Assembly (NCBI GenBank): GCA_050291465.1 | Contig: JBNKJV010000003.1 | Span: 177,093-241,092, forward strand | From: CBFDBF01 sp050291465 | GTDB lineage: Bacteria > Pseudomonadota > Gammaproteobacteria > Chromatiales > Chromatiaceae | Direction of reading: 5' to 3' | DNA length: 64,000 nt | In this document: in pieces, positions 1 to 7,052 of the stretch | Position numbering within the stretch: the first letter of the stretch is position 1 | Layout: each line of letters begins with the position of its first letter | Made by a program: the position numbers and the translations under genes | Notes under the pieces: generated by a model | The model's input: the letters and a program-made list of their open reading frames with translations, nothing else | Database searches by the model: none | Told to the model about the DNA's origin: nothing

Positions 1-379
1 CATTCCAGAGTTCCTCATCCCATAGCTCGAAGCGGTCGCCCTGACCGATCAATACGGCATGTTTATTCATGCCGGCAAACTCCCTGAGCGGCGGCGGCAG
101 CAACAGCCGACCCTGCCCGTCCATTTCCACATCGGTGGCATGCCCTACCAGCAACCGCTGCAGACGACGGGCTTCCTTATTAAATGAAGGGAGTTTCATC
201 AGGGTGCGCTCTTTCTCCTGCCAGACCGGTGCCGGATAGATCAGCAGACAACGGTCGTTGGGATCGATGGTGACCACCAATTGGGAGGCACAGCGCTCTT
301 CCAGCTGCCCGCGATAGCGCGTGGGCACTGCCAGTCGCCCTTTGGCATCCAGATTGACCCGGTTGACACCTCGAAACAA
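1..379 (-). CDS. mraZ: Transcriptional regulator MraZ (partial, C-terminus outside window)
   Basis: MraZ is the DNA-binding first gene of the division and cell-wall (dcw) cluster and represses its own promoter. About 126 codons are visible, against about 150 for the usual protein. The start is a TTG at 377-379 read leftwards, giving MFRGVNRVNLDAKGRL, with a strong GGGGGAG ribosome binding site just upstream. The two SpoVT/AbrB half-repeats show as GRLAVPTRY near residue 14 and GRLLLPPPLR further on. The rest of dcw (rsmH, ftsL and so on) should continue to the left of the window. An ATG start is not available at the conserved position, so TTG is the best choice. The call rests on clear family similarity plus operator sites upstream. 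Confidence 0.95.
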   Translation of the reverse strand, partial: MFRGVNRVNLDAKGRLAVPTRYRGQLEERCASQLVVTIDPNDRCLLIYPAPVWQEKERTLMKLPSFNKEARRLQRLLVGHATDVEMDGQGRLLLPPPLREFAGMNKHAVLIGQGDRFELWDEELWN

Positions 380-404
380 AGCGGACTCCCCCCTTGGATA
401 GTTA

Positions 405-430
405 TCCCATTAAATCCCACTTTTTCCCAC
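405..430 (-). promoter_or_regulatory. MraZ operator: three TGGGA boxes at exact 10-bp spacing
   Basis: Read on the minus strand, GTGGGA, GTGGGA and ATGGGA occupy 425-430, 415-420 and 405-410. MraZ is known to bind TGGGN direct repeats separated by 5 bases upstream of its own gene. Here the boxes fall just downstream of the predicted transcription start, which fits autorepression. Confidence 0.85.
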
Positions 431-438
431 TTATTTGC

Positions 439-468
439 ATAATAGGTGCCGTTTTTCCTTCTTGTCAA
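439..468 (-). promoter_or_regulatory. Sigma-70 promoter of mraZ / dcw cluster
   Basis: On the minus strand a perfect -35 box TTGACA (463-468) is followed after 18 bases by TATTAT (439-444). The expected transcription start lies near 432, immediately before the MraZ boxes. Confidence 0.75.
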
Positions 469-622
469 GGAAATCTAGGGGAAAAATCTGTAAAAGTTCC
501 TTTAAAGACAGTGGGTTACGGCATGAACCTAAGAGGAAACGGCGGCCATAAAATGCATAAAAACAGGCAAATAAAGTCGCTACTTAAAGTAAAGTATTAA
601 GATATTTTGGGGTCTTTAGAGG

Positions 623-813
623 TTTCACCACGAAGGATCGCAGAGGAGCCGCATGCCGAATTACAAACCTCTGCGTACCTCAGCGTTCTCTGCGGTAAAA
701 AATGACCGGTTAAACCATCCCGCTGAAGCTGAAGTCGAACCCGCAAACGAACCACTCCTCTTTAATTGAAGTTTTAAGAGAATTTGGGACGGGGCCCCAC
801 CGGATAATCTAGA
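623..813. repeat. Direct repeat copy A of a ~0.2-kb unit next to rnpB
   Basis: First of three near-tandem copies filling the space between mraZ and rnpB. Each begins with a CRCRGAG-type arm (CGCAGAGG), has an opposing arm CCTCTGCG...TCTCTGCGGTAA (668-698), and continues with a shared tail ending GGATAATCTAGA. Copies A and B differ at only a handful of positions over roughly 150 bases. No coding potential is supported here; the minus-strand reading frames across it are repeated because the DNA is repeated. Confidence 0.85.
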
Positions 814-862
814 CGTTGTAGGACAGCCTCGTCAGGCGGGCTGCGCCCGCTGCAAGAAACAG

Positions 863-1061
863 ATTCACCGCGGAGGGCGCGGAGGATCGCAGAGGAGCGG
901 CACGCCGAATTACCAACCTCTGCGTACCTCAGCGTTCTCTGCGGTAAGAAATGACCGGTTAAACCATCCCGCTGAAGCTGAAGTCGAACCCGCAAACGAA
1001 CCACTCCTCTTTAATTGAGATTTTAAGAGAATTTGGGACGGGGCCCCACCGGATAATCTAG
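863..1061. repeat. Direct repeat copy B of the ~0.2-kb unit
   Basis: Second copy, nearly identical to copy A from the CCTCTGCG arm to GGATAATCTAGA. It is separated from copy A by about 50 bases that contain a GGCGGGCTGCGCCCGC hairpin (833-856) also seen in similar form at 20711-20732. Confidence 0.85.
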
Positions 1062-1222
1062 ATTCACCGCGGAGGGCGCGGAGGACGCGGAGGATCGCAG
1101 AGGGGCGGCACACCGAATTACCAACCTCTGCGTACCTCAGCGTTCTCTGCGGTAAGAAATGACCGGTCAAACCATCCATCCTGCTGAAACCGAACCCACA
1201 AACGAGACCACTCCGCTTTGAA
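1062..1222. repeat. Direct repeat copy C (diverged) of the ~0.2-kb unit
   Basis: Third copy, immediately abutting copy B. Its left arm is extended by an extra GGAGGACGC unit, and its tail diverges after ACCGGTCAAACCATCC. It ends close to the 3' end of rnpB. Confidence 0.8.
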
Positions 1223-1245
1223 GCAGAACATAAGGGAATGGAGGG

Positions 1246-1609
1246 GATGGGAGCCGGCCTGTAAGCCGGGTTCTGTCGAGAATGGCCATTCATCTGGGAC
1301 ATGCGTCACCGCATGCCTCAAGCGACCTACCCGGGGACCGTGCGGACCACACGCCGCGGCCGAGACCGCGTGTCCCCCTATTTGGTCTTGCTCCAGGTGG
1401 GGTTTACCCTGCCGCCGCTGTTACCAGCGGCGCGGTGCGCTCTTACCGCACCATTTCACCCTTACCGGCTCCGTAGAGCTTAGGCGGTGTATTTTCTGCG
1501 GCACTTTCCGTAGGCTTTCGCCTCCCAGGCGTTACCTGGCACCCTGTCCTCCGGAGCCCGGACTTTCCTCTGCCCCGCCGGGGGGCAGCGACCATTCGGC
1601 CGACTCCCG
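1246..1609 (-). ncRNA. rnpB: RNase P RNA component
   Basis: Catalytic RNA of ribonuclease P, which matures tRNA 5' ends. On the minus strand the conserved landmarks appear in order: GAGGAAAGTCCGGGCTCC near the 5' end, CAGGGTGCCAGGTAACGCCT, GGTAAGGGTGAAA, GGTAAGAGCGCACCG, and the 3' motif CGACAGAACCCGGCTTA. The closing P1 helix pairs GGGAGTCGGCC at the 5' end with GGCCGGCTCCC at the 3' end, which sets the ends to within a few bases. The length of about 364 nt is normal for bacterial type A. It is not protein-coding, although open frames cross it on the other strand. Confidence 0.97.
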
Positions 1610-1614
1610 TGAAT

Positions 1615-1643
1615 ACCTTAAGCGCCGCAACGAAAAGGTGCAA
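1615..1643 (-). promoter_or_regulatory. Possible rnpB promoter
   Basis: TTGCAC (1638-1643, minus strand), a 17-base spacer and TAAGGT (1615-1620) are placed correctly for transcription starting at the 5' end of rnpB. Both boxes are imperfect. Confidence 0.4.
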
Positions 1644-1663
1644 CCTCATTCCCCGATTCCCTA

Positions 1664-1692
1664 TTGCGCAATCCCGGTGACATCCATAGAAT
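1664..1692 (+). promoter_or_regulatory. Promoter of the argD leader
   Basis: TTGCGC (1664-1669), a 17-base spacer and TAGAAT (1687-1692) predict a start near 1699, giving an untranslated leader of about 85 bases before argD. It is divergent from rnpB. Confidence 0.6.
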
Positions 1693-1725
1693 TAAAGGTT
1701 TTCCCGACATTCAAAGGGAATAGCG

Positions 1726-1765
1726 GGTGGTCCGGACGCGCTGGCGGGACCGCCTTTTTGTTTTT
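1726..1765 (+). terminator. Intrinsic terminator inside the argD leader (possible attenuator or small RNA end)
   Basis: GGTGGTCC (1726-1733) pairs with GGACCGCC (1747-1754) through eight pairs including one G-U, followed at once by TTTTTGTTTTT (1755-1765). It lies between the predicted argD promoter and the argD start, with no upstream plus-strand gene to terminate. Confidence 0.65.
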
Positions 1766-1784
1766 ATAGTCTTTAGGATAAAAC

Positions 1785-2963
1785 ATGCCGGACTCGCTGA
1801 TGTCTACCTACAAACGGCTCCCGATACACTTTGCGCGGGGCGAAGGTAGCTGGCTGTGGGATACCACGGGTAAACGCTACCTCGACGCCCTGTCGGGTAT
1901 CGCCGTGTGCGGTCTCGGACACGCCCATCCGGCGGTACACGAAGCGGTCTGCCGGCAGGCCGGCACCCTGATCCACACCTCCAACCTGTACGGTATCGAA
2001 CTGCAGGAAATCCTCGGGGATACCCTGGTCCGGCTCTCCGGTATGGAACGGGTTTTCTTCGCCAACTCCGGCGCGGAGGCCAATGAGGCGGCCATTAAGA
2101 TCGCACGCCTGCACGGACACAGGAACGGTGTCGAGAACCCCACCATCGTGGTTATGGAGAACAGCTTTCACGGCCGCACCCTGGCGACCCTGTCGGCCAC
2201 CGGCAACCGCAAGGTGCAGGCGGGTTTTGAACCCCTGGTCAAGGGTTTCGCCCGGGTTCCTTTCGATGACATGGAGAGCCTGCGCGGGGTTGCCAAAACC
2301 ATGCCGGAGATCGTCGCGGTCCTGGTGGAGCCGATTCAGGGCGAGGGAGGCATCAACATCCCTGCGGATGATTATCTGAACCGGCTCCGGGATCTTTGCG
2401 ACGAGCAGGGATGGCTCCTGATGCTGGACGAGATCCAGTCCGGCATGGGCCGTAGCGGCCGGCTGTTCGCCTTCCAGCACAACGGTATTCTTCCCGACGT
2501 GGTTACCGTGGCCAAGGGTCTGGGCAACGGCGTCCCCATCGGCGCCTGCCTGGCGCGCGGGACGGCGGCGGAGGTACTGGTGCCCGGCACCCATGGTTCA
2601 ACCTTCGGCGGCAACCCTCTGGCCTGCGCCGCGGCGAATGCGGTCCTGAAGGTGCTGGAATCGGAACAGCTGCCGGCGCGGGCGCAGACCCTGGGGGACA
2701 AACTTCTTACCGATTTTGCCGATAGCCTACAGGGGGTCGCCGGTGTCGAGGAAATAAGAGGTCAGGGGCTTCTTATCGGTATCGAGCTGGACCGCAGTTG
2801 CGGCGACCTGGTGCAGATGGCGCTGCAGGACGGGTTGCTCATCAACGTCACCGCCGATCGCGTGGTACGTCTGCTGCCGCCGTTGATCATGAGTGACGCG
2901 GAAGCGGACGAACTGGTGGCCAAGACCTCGAAACTTATTACGGACTTTCTCGCCCGGGACTGA
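1785..2963 (+). CDS. argD: Acetylornithine aminotransferase
   Basis: PLP-dependent class III aminotransferase that converts N-acetylglutamate semialdehyde to N2-acetylornithine with glutamate as amino donor. In many proteobacteria it also serves as the succinyldiaminopimelate aminotransferase of lysine synthesis. The protein is 392 aa, the usual length. Seen in the sequence: the cofactor-binding NSGAEANEAAIKIAR segment, SFHGRTLATLSATG, the VEPIQGEGG motif, LDEIQSGMGRSG, and the Schiff-base lysine K244 in TVAKGLGNG. The ATG start has an AGGATAA ribosome binding site. argF follows four bases after the stop, so the two arginine genes are probably co-transcribed and translationally coupled. The upstream leader contains a terminator that may control expression. 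Confidence 0.96.
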   Translation: MPDSLMSTYKRLPIHFARGEGSWLWDTTGKRYLDALSGIAVCGLGHAHPAVHEAVCRQAGTLIHTSNLYGIELQEILGDTLVRLSGMERVFFANSGAEANEAAIKIARLHGHRNGVENPTIVVMENSFHGRTLATLSATGNRKVQAGFEPLVKGFARVPFDDMESLRGVAKTMPEIVAVLVEPIQGEGGINIPADDYLNRLRDLCDEQGWLLMLDEIQSGMGRSGRLFAFQHNGILPDVVTVAKGLGNGVPIGACLARGTAAEVLVPGTHGSTFGGNPLACAAANAVLKVLESEQLPARAQTLGDKLLTDFADSLQGVAGVEEIRGQGLLIGIELDRSCGDLVQMALQDGLLINVTADRVVRLLPPLIMSDAEADELVAKTSKLITDFLARD

Positions 2964-2967
2964 ATAC

Positions 2968-3885
2968 ATGTCGGAACAGAGAAACCAGCCTCGTCATTTC
3001 CTGTCATTGCTCGACTTTTCCCCGGAGGAGTTGCAGCGGCTGCTTGCGCGGGCCATAGAATTGAAGGAGATGCAGCGGGAAGGAGAACTTTACCAACCTC
3101 TGCAGGGCCGCACCCTGGGAATGATCTTCGAGAAATCCTCCACCCGCACCCGGGTATCCTTTGAGGCCGGCATGGTGCAGCTCGGAGGACATGCCATTTT
3201 CCTCTCTCCGCGGGACACCCAGCTGGGGCGGGGCGAGCCGATCGAAGACAGCGCCCGGGTCCTGTCACGTATGGTGGATTGCGTCATGGTCCGCACCTAT
3301 GAGCAGGAAAAGCTGGAGCTGTTTGCCGCCCATTCCCGGGTACCGGTCATCAACGCCCTGACCGACCGCTATCACCCCTGCCAGCTGCTGGCAGACATGC
3401 AGACCTATATCGAACACCGCGGAAGCATCGCGGGGCGCAAGGTGGCCTGGGTCGGAGACGGCAACAATATGTGCCACTCCTATATCAACGCCGCGCGCCA
3501 GTTCGATTTTGAACTCCGTATCGCCTGCCCTCAGGGCTACGATCCGGACCCCGCGATCCTGGCCGCCGCCGGAGAGCGCTGCCGCATCGTGCGCGAACCC
3601 CGGGACGCGGTGGAAGGGGTGGACCTGGTGGTCACCGATGTCTGGGCAAGCATGGGACAGGAGGAAGAGCAGGCGCGCAGAACGCAGGCCTTTGCCGACT
3701 ACCAGGTGGACGAACAACTGATGGCGCTGGCCGATGGCGAAGCCCTTTTCATGCATTGCCTTCCGGCTCATCGTGGAGAAGAGGTGGCTGGCGCGGTCAT
3801 AGACAGACCCGATAGTGTGGTCTGGGAAGAGGCGGAAAACCGCCTGCATTCACAAAAGGCGCTGCTGGAGATGCTGCTCGTCTGA
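2968..3885 (+). CDS. argF: Ornithine carbamoyltransferase
   Basis: Joins carbamoyl phosphate and ornithine to give citrulline in arginine synthesis. The protein is 305 aa, typical of anabolic enzymes. Visible motifs: the carbamoyl-phosphate loop SSTRTR (residues 57-62), HPCQLLAD, the ornithine-binding DVWASMGQE and the C-terminal HCLPAHRGEE with its catalytic Cys. The open frame extends upstream into argD, but the ATG four bases after the argD stop gives the family N-terminus (MSEQRNQPRHFLSLLDFS) and is preferred. No good Shine-Dalgarno is seen, in keeping with coupling to argD. Confidence 0.96.
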   Translation: MSEQRNQPRHFLSLLDFSPEELQRLLARAIELKEMQREGELYQPLQGRTLGMIFEKSSTRTRVSFEAGMVQLGGHAIFLSPRDTQLGRGEPIEDSARVLSRMVDCVMVRTYEQEKLELFAAHSRVPVINALTDRYHPCQLLADMQTYIEHRGSIAGRKVAWVGDGNNMCHSYINAARQFDFELRIACPQGYDPDPAILAAAGERCRIVREPRDAVEGVDLVVTDVWASMGQEEEQARRTQAFADYQVDEQLMALADGEALFMHCLPAHRGEEVAGAVIDRPDSVVWEEAENRLHSQKALLEMLLV

Positions 3886-4021
3886 GCAATCCTCTTCCAC
3901 CCGGAAACCGGCAACACGGCTTGTAGTGGGAACCCCCACGCACCCTAAAAGGAAAAAATACCGTCGGGCCGCAGGATGGTTTATGCTCTGAGTATTGGAG
4001 AAAACAAGAAAGAGGTAAACC

Positions 4022-4255
4022 ATGGATATCGATCTTGCTGATGTCACTATCCATATAGACCAGGCCTTGAATGAAGAAGAGATGGCGAAGCTGGAGGATG
4101 CCTTTCGCAACCGTATGGGAGTGATTTCCGTACGCTTCAACCCCGAGCGTCCACATCTCGTGATCATCGAATACAACCCGAAATTGATCGGTTCCCGGGA
4201 CCTGGTGGATATCCCGCGTTTTCACGGTTTGCACGGGGAGCTGGTCGGGCTCTGA
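4022..4255 (+). CDS. Small HMA-fold-like protein lacking the metal-binding cysteines
   Basis: This 77-aa protein has an excellent AGAGGTAA ribosome binding site, so it is very likely expressed. The order of hydrophobic strands and helices (VTIHID, a helix rich in E and K, GVISVRF, HLVIIEYNP) matches the beta-alpha-beta-beta pattern of heavy-metal-associated domains. The CxxC metal site is absent: there is no cysteine at all. A possible role is as a small regulatory or partner domain, but no function can be assigned. It stands alone and converges with the phosphoribosyltransferase gene. A small hairpin (CAATCC-GCCG-GGATTG, 4257-4272) sits between the two ends. Confidence 0.75.
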   Translation: MDIDLADVTIHIDQALNEEEMAKLEDAFRNRMGVISVRFNPERPHLVIIEYNPKLIGSRDLVDIPRFHGLHGELVGL

Positions 4256-4283
4256 ACAATCCGCCGGGATTGCGGAGGAAAAC

Positions 4284-4898
4284 CTAGTTACGGCGGGCGG
4301 AAACGATCCCCATGATCATGGACAACCGTCGCTGCGGTATCTGAATCCCGTACTCCTCGGCCAGACGGGTACCCGCCTCCCTGGCGTTCGCCGGTGGCGG
4401 TTCCATTCTGGCGACAAATCCGCCCACATCCTCCACCACCGCCCAGGGATAGATTATCCAGTGCCAGTCCAGGACATCCACCGCCCGGTAATCCGCTCTT
4501 ACCGCTGAAGTCTGTTTCTCGTGCAGCACCGCTGTGCGGATCTCCGCAACCCCCAGGGACTTCAGATGATCGACCGCCAGTTTCAGGGTGTCGCCGGTAT
4601 CATTCACATCATCCACCACCAGCGCCCGCTTGCCATGGATGTCGCCCCCCACCGGATACTTGATCCAGGCCCGCCGTTCCTTCGCCGCGCCCGGCGCATA
4701 GTGCTGAATCTTAAGGCTGGTCATATCGGATATGCCGAGAAAATCGCATAGAAAACGGGCCGGTACGAACCCACCCCGGGCCACCGCCACCACCACATCC
4801 GGATCATATCCCGACTCCCGCACGGCCTTACCCAGGGCCCAGGAGACATCGTAGACAATATCGAGGGAAATAAGCTCGCAGTAGAAAGGTTCTTCCAT
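4284..4898 (-). CDS. Purine-type phosphoribosyltransferase (xanthine/hypoxanthine/guanine PRT-like)
   Basis: 204-aa type I phosphoribosyltransferase. The PRPP-binding loop reads ALVVDDVNDTGDTL and is preceded by the VVAVARGGFVPARFL segment typical of base-salvage enzymes. A likely reaction is base plus PRPP to nucleotide, but the base cannot be read from sequence. The longer upstream open frame is low-complexity intergenic sequence; the chosen start MEEPFYCELISLD at 4896-4898 begins the folded domain. There is no strong Shine-Dalgarno. The 277-bp space to the divergent hemerythrin gene holds a cluster of inverted repeats. Confidence 0.85.
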   Translation of the reverse strand: MEEPFYCELISLDIVYDVSWALGKAVRESGYDPDVVVAVARGGFVPARFLCDFLGISDMTSLKIQHYAPGAAKERRAWIKYPVGGDIHGKRALVVDDVNDTGDTLKLAVDHLKSLGVAEIRTAVLHEKQTSAVRADYRAVDVLDWHWIIYPWAVVEDVGGFVARMEPPPANAREAGTRLAEEYGIQIPQRRLSMIMGIVSARRN

Positions 4899-4989
4899 GA
4901 TGAGCGGCCGGATAAGACTGAGACCGAAGAATAATAGCGGATGGACGGCCGATAACCCAAACCAATCCCCTATCAAAACCATTAAACAG

Positions 4990-5094
4990 CGGCTAATTGC
5001 GGCAAATGCCGCTAATTGACGGGGATTTGAGGGAAATCCCGCAGGAACAGCCCAATTTGCGGGCCCCACAGGACTAAAGTCCGGGCCCGAATTG
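4990..5094. promoter_or_regulatory. Cluster of inverted and direct repeats between divergent genes
   Basis: Four structures lie side by side. A direct repeat CGGCTAATTG (4990-4999) / CCGCTAATTG (5009-5018) flanks a perfect GCGGCA-AA-TGCCGC palindrome (4999-5012). GGGATTT-GAGGG-AAATCCC is perfect (5022-5040). A larger hairpin pairs the CAATTTGCGGGCCC arm (5053-5066) with GGGCCCGAATTG (5083-5094) around an inner GGACT-AA-AGTCC. These could be operators for the divergent promoters or RNA structure; nothing identifies the regulator. Confidence 0.55.
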
Positions 5095-5175
5095 ACGATA
5101 TTAATTGAAAAACAAAAGGATGTATCGTAATTTCCGTGAATTTGTTGGCAAAATTCGTATCTGGGAGAATGAATT

Positions 5176-5628
5176 ATGGCCCATTTGAAGTGGTCTCGTG
5201 AGCTCGACACCGGGGTCGAGATAATCGACGAGCAACACAAACGGATCGTTCAGTATATTAACGAGCTGTACGACGCACAGACAGCGAAAGACCATGAGAA
5301 GGTGGGCGAGATCATCGAGGAACTGGTCGATTACACGGTATCTCATTTTGCTTTTGAAGAGAGCCTGATGGAACAGGCCAACTACCCCTTCCTGTCCCCG
5401 CACAAAAAGGTTCACGGCCTCTTTATCAACCGTGTCACCAAATTCGTGGAGCGCTTCGAGGCCGGAGAAGACGTGGCCGGGGATCTGCTCAGCATGCTGC
5501 AGAAGTGGCTGGTGAACCATATCCGCAATGAGGACGGCGATTACGGGCCCATGGTCGCGGCCAGTATGAAAAAACTCAAAGGCGAAAGCGGCTGGCTGGT
5601 CCGCTCTCTGAAGAAATTCTTCGGCTAG
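5176..5628 (+). CDS. Bacteriohemerythrin
   Basis: Di-iron oxygen-binding protein of four helices, 150 aa. All seven iron ligands of the family are present: H21 (DEQHK), H57 and E61 (HFAFE), H76 and H80 (HKKVH), H115 and D120 (NHIRNED). Such proteins bind O2 reversibly in the cytoplasm, to deliver, store or sense it. The start has a GGGAGA site eight to ten bases upstream. A possible promoter is TTGAAA (5105-5110), 17 bases, TAATTT (5128-5133). It is a single gene divergent from the phosphoribosyltransferase. About 20 extra residues at the C-terminus (basic, ending KKFFG) lie beyond the helical bundle. Confidence 0.95.
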   Translation: MAHLKWSRELDTGVEIIDEQHKRIVQYINELYDAQTAKDHEKVGEIIEELVDYTVSHFAFEESLMEQANYPFLSPHKKVHGLFINRVTKFVERFEAGEDVAGDLLSMLQKWLVNHIRNEDGDYGPMVAASMKKLKGESGWLVRSLKKFFG

Positions 5629-5749
5629 GACACAGGTCCTTCCTGCCGGCGTCCGCTGACAAACCTCTTCAATTTACTGCTTCAGGGAACCCATCACCGG
5701 TTCCTTGGGATATAATCGCTCTTTTTTTCAGACCGGTTAAAAGATCGCC

Positions 5750-6643
5750 ATGGCCTCCTCCGACGCACTCTTTCAGTCCGACCTGCCGCACCTAAAGCTG
5801 CTGAACCGCGGCAAGGTCCGGGATATCTACGAGGTGGACGCGGATCATCTGCTCATCGTGGCAAGCGACCGCCTCTCGGCCTTTGACGTGGTGCTTCCAC
5901 AGCCGATCCCCGGCAAGGGCGAAGTGCTCACCCGGGTCGCCAATTTCTGGTTCCAGCGAACCAAAGACATTATCCCCAATCATCTTTCCTCAAAACCGCT
6001 GGCAGAGGTGGTCCCGGACGAACAGCAGCGGGCCCGGCTCGGAGATCGCGCCCTGATCGTACGCAAACTCAAGCCCCTGCCCATCGAGGCCATTGTACGC
6101 GGGTACCTCATCGGGTCCGGCTGGAAGGACTATCAGCAGACCGGTTCCGTCTGCGGCATCCCTCTTCCGCAGGGACTCCGGCAGGCGGACAGGCTCCCGG
6201 AGGCCATCTTCACCCCCTCCACCAAGGCCGAGGTAGGGGATCACGACGAGAACATCAGCTTCCAACAGACCATGGATCTCCTGGGGCGGGAACTGGCGGA
6301 GAAGGTGCGTGACGCGAGCCTGCGGATCTACACCGAATGCGCCGCCTACGCCCTGGAACAGGGCATCATTATCGCCGACACCAAGTTCGAATTCGGACTG
6401 GACGAGGCGGGCACCCTCCATCTGATCGATGAGGTACTGACCCCGGACTCCTCCCGCTTCTGGCCGGCGGACCAGTACCGTCCCGGCATCAGTCCTCCCA
6501 GCTTTGACAAGCAGTTCGTGCGTGACTACCTGGAGACCCTGGATTGGGACAAAAAAGCCCCCGGCCCCGAGTTACCGGAAGAGATCATCACCAAGACCGC
6601 GGAAAAATATCGGGAAGCCGAACACCGCCTGACCGGTTCCTAG
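5750..6643 (+). CDS. purC: Phosphoribosylaminoimidazole-succinocarboxamide synthase (SAICAR synthetase)
   Basis: Purine synthesis step that joins CAIR and aspartate using ATP. The 297-aa length is that of the longer SAICAR synthetase class. Signatures visible are GKVRDIYEV near the N-terminus, the nucleotide-site segment DRLSAFDVVLPQPIPGKG, IVRGYLIGSGWKDYQ, and DTKFEFGLDE followed by DEVLTPDSSRFWPADQY. A TATAAT box at 5711-5716 suggests its own promoter, although no good -35 is seen. It is monocistronic; an intergenic repeat element follows. Confidence 0.97.
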   Translation: MASSDALFQSDLPHLKLLNRGKVRDIYEVDADHLLIVASDRLSAFDVVLPQPIPGKGEVLTRVANFWFQRTKDIIPNHLSSKPLAEVVPDEQQRARLGDRALIVRKLKPLPIEAIVRGYLIGSGWKDYQQTGSVCGIPLPQGLRQADRLPEAIFTPSTKAEVGDHDENISFQQTMDLLGRELAEKVRDASLRIYTECAAYALEQGIIIADTKFEFGLDEAGTLHLIDEVLTPDSSRFWPADQYRPGISPPSFDKQFVRDYLETLDWDKKAPGPELPEEIITKTAEKYREAEHRLTGS

Positions 6644-6650
6644 AAAATCT

Positions 6651-6784
6651 CACCACGGAGGACGCAGAGGTCACGGAGTAGTCCTTACTTGCATCTAAAG
6701 CTAACCCTTTGTTTCCGAGACTACTTCCCGATAATCAACGGCAAAAAATGGTTTTCTCTGTGCCCTCCGTGTCCTCTGTGGTAA
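6651..6784. repeat. CRCRGAG inverted-arm element between purC and the glutaredoxin gene
   Basis: The left arm (6651-6679) reads as three units CACGGAGGA, CGCAGAGGT, CACGGAG. The right arm (6756-6784) is its inverted counterpart, CTCTGTG, CTCCGTG, CTCTGTGGTAA. The interior of about 75 bases is unique. One of six full and one half copies in the window. Confidence 0.85.
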
Positions 6785-6794
6785 ATATGATTCA

Positions 6795-7052
6795 ATGAAG
6801 AATCATCCCACCAGGGTCCTACTCTACACCACCGGCCGCTGCGTCCTTTGCCGACAGGCCAAGGCCTTTTTCAAACAGCACAGGATCCCCTTCACCGAGT
6901 GGGATGTGGAACGGAACCAGCGCGCCTGGAAGGAGTTCCAGCGTTTGGGCGGCCGCGGGGTGCCCTTGATCCTGGTGGGAAAACAGCAGATCAGGGGATT
7001 CGATGTCCGACGCCTCACCCGAACCTTGCAGCAGGCGGGCTTCAATGTCTGA
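6795..7052 (+). CDS. Glutaredoxin-like small disulfide oxidoreductase
   Basis: 85-aa thioredoxin-fold protein. It has the active-site pair C16-V-L-C19 after a beta strand (RVLLYTTGRC), and the cis-proline segment GGRGVPLILVGKQQIRGFD. The family reduces protein disulfides or glutathione adducts in the cytoplasm. The CVLC active site differs from the classical CPYC. The stop codon overlaps the start of srkA by eight bases, so the two proteins are translationally coupled. In Escherichia coli srkA is also coupled to a thiol-disulfide protein (DsbA), so a link to redox stress is likely. Confidence 0.85.
   Translation: MKNHPTRVLLYTTGRCVLCRQAKAFFKQHRIPFTEWDVERNQRAWKEFQRLGGRGVPLILVGKQQIRGFDVRRLTRTLQQAGFNV

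Noticed and set aside
394..600. 68-codon frame between mraZ and the repeats
   Set aside because: It overlaps the mraZ promoter and operator, and has no ribosome binding site or family resemblance.
910..1302. Minus-strand frames with repeated MVRLR/GLTGHFLPQRTLRYAEVGN segments
   Set aside because: The repetition comes from the direct DNA repeats; there is no ribosome binding site and no conserved protein.
1727..1757. Arg-rich leader peptide starting at a GTG (MVRTRWRDRL) before argD
   Set aside because: Tempting for an arginine attenuator, but there is no stop codon before argD's start region and the codons coincide with the terminator stem. It is too weak to claim.
1218..1769. 183-codon plus-strand frame across rnpB
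   Set aside because: It overlaps the RNase P RNA and the argD leader; the RNA landmarks explain the sequence.
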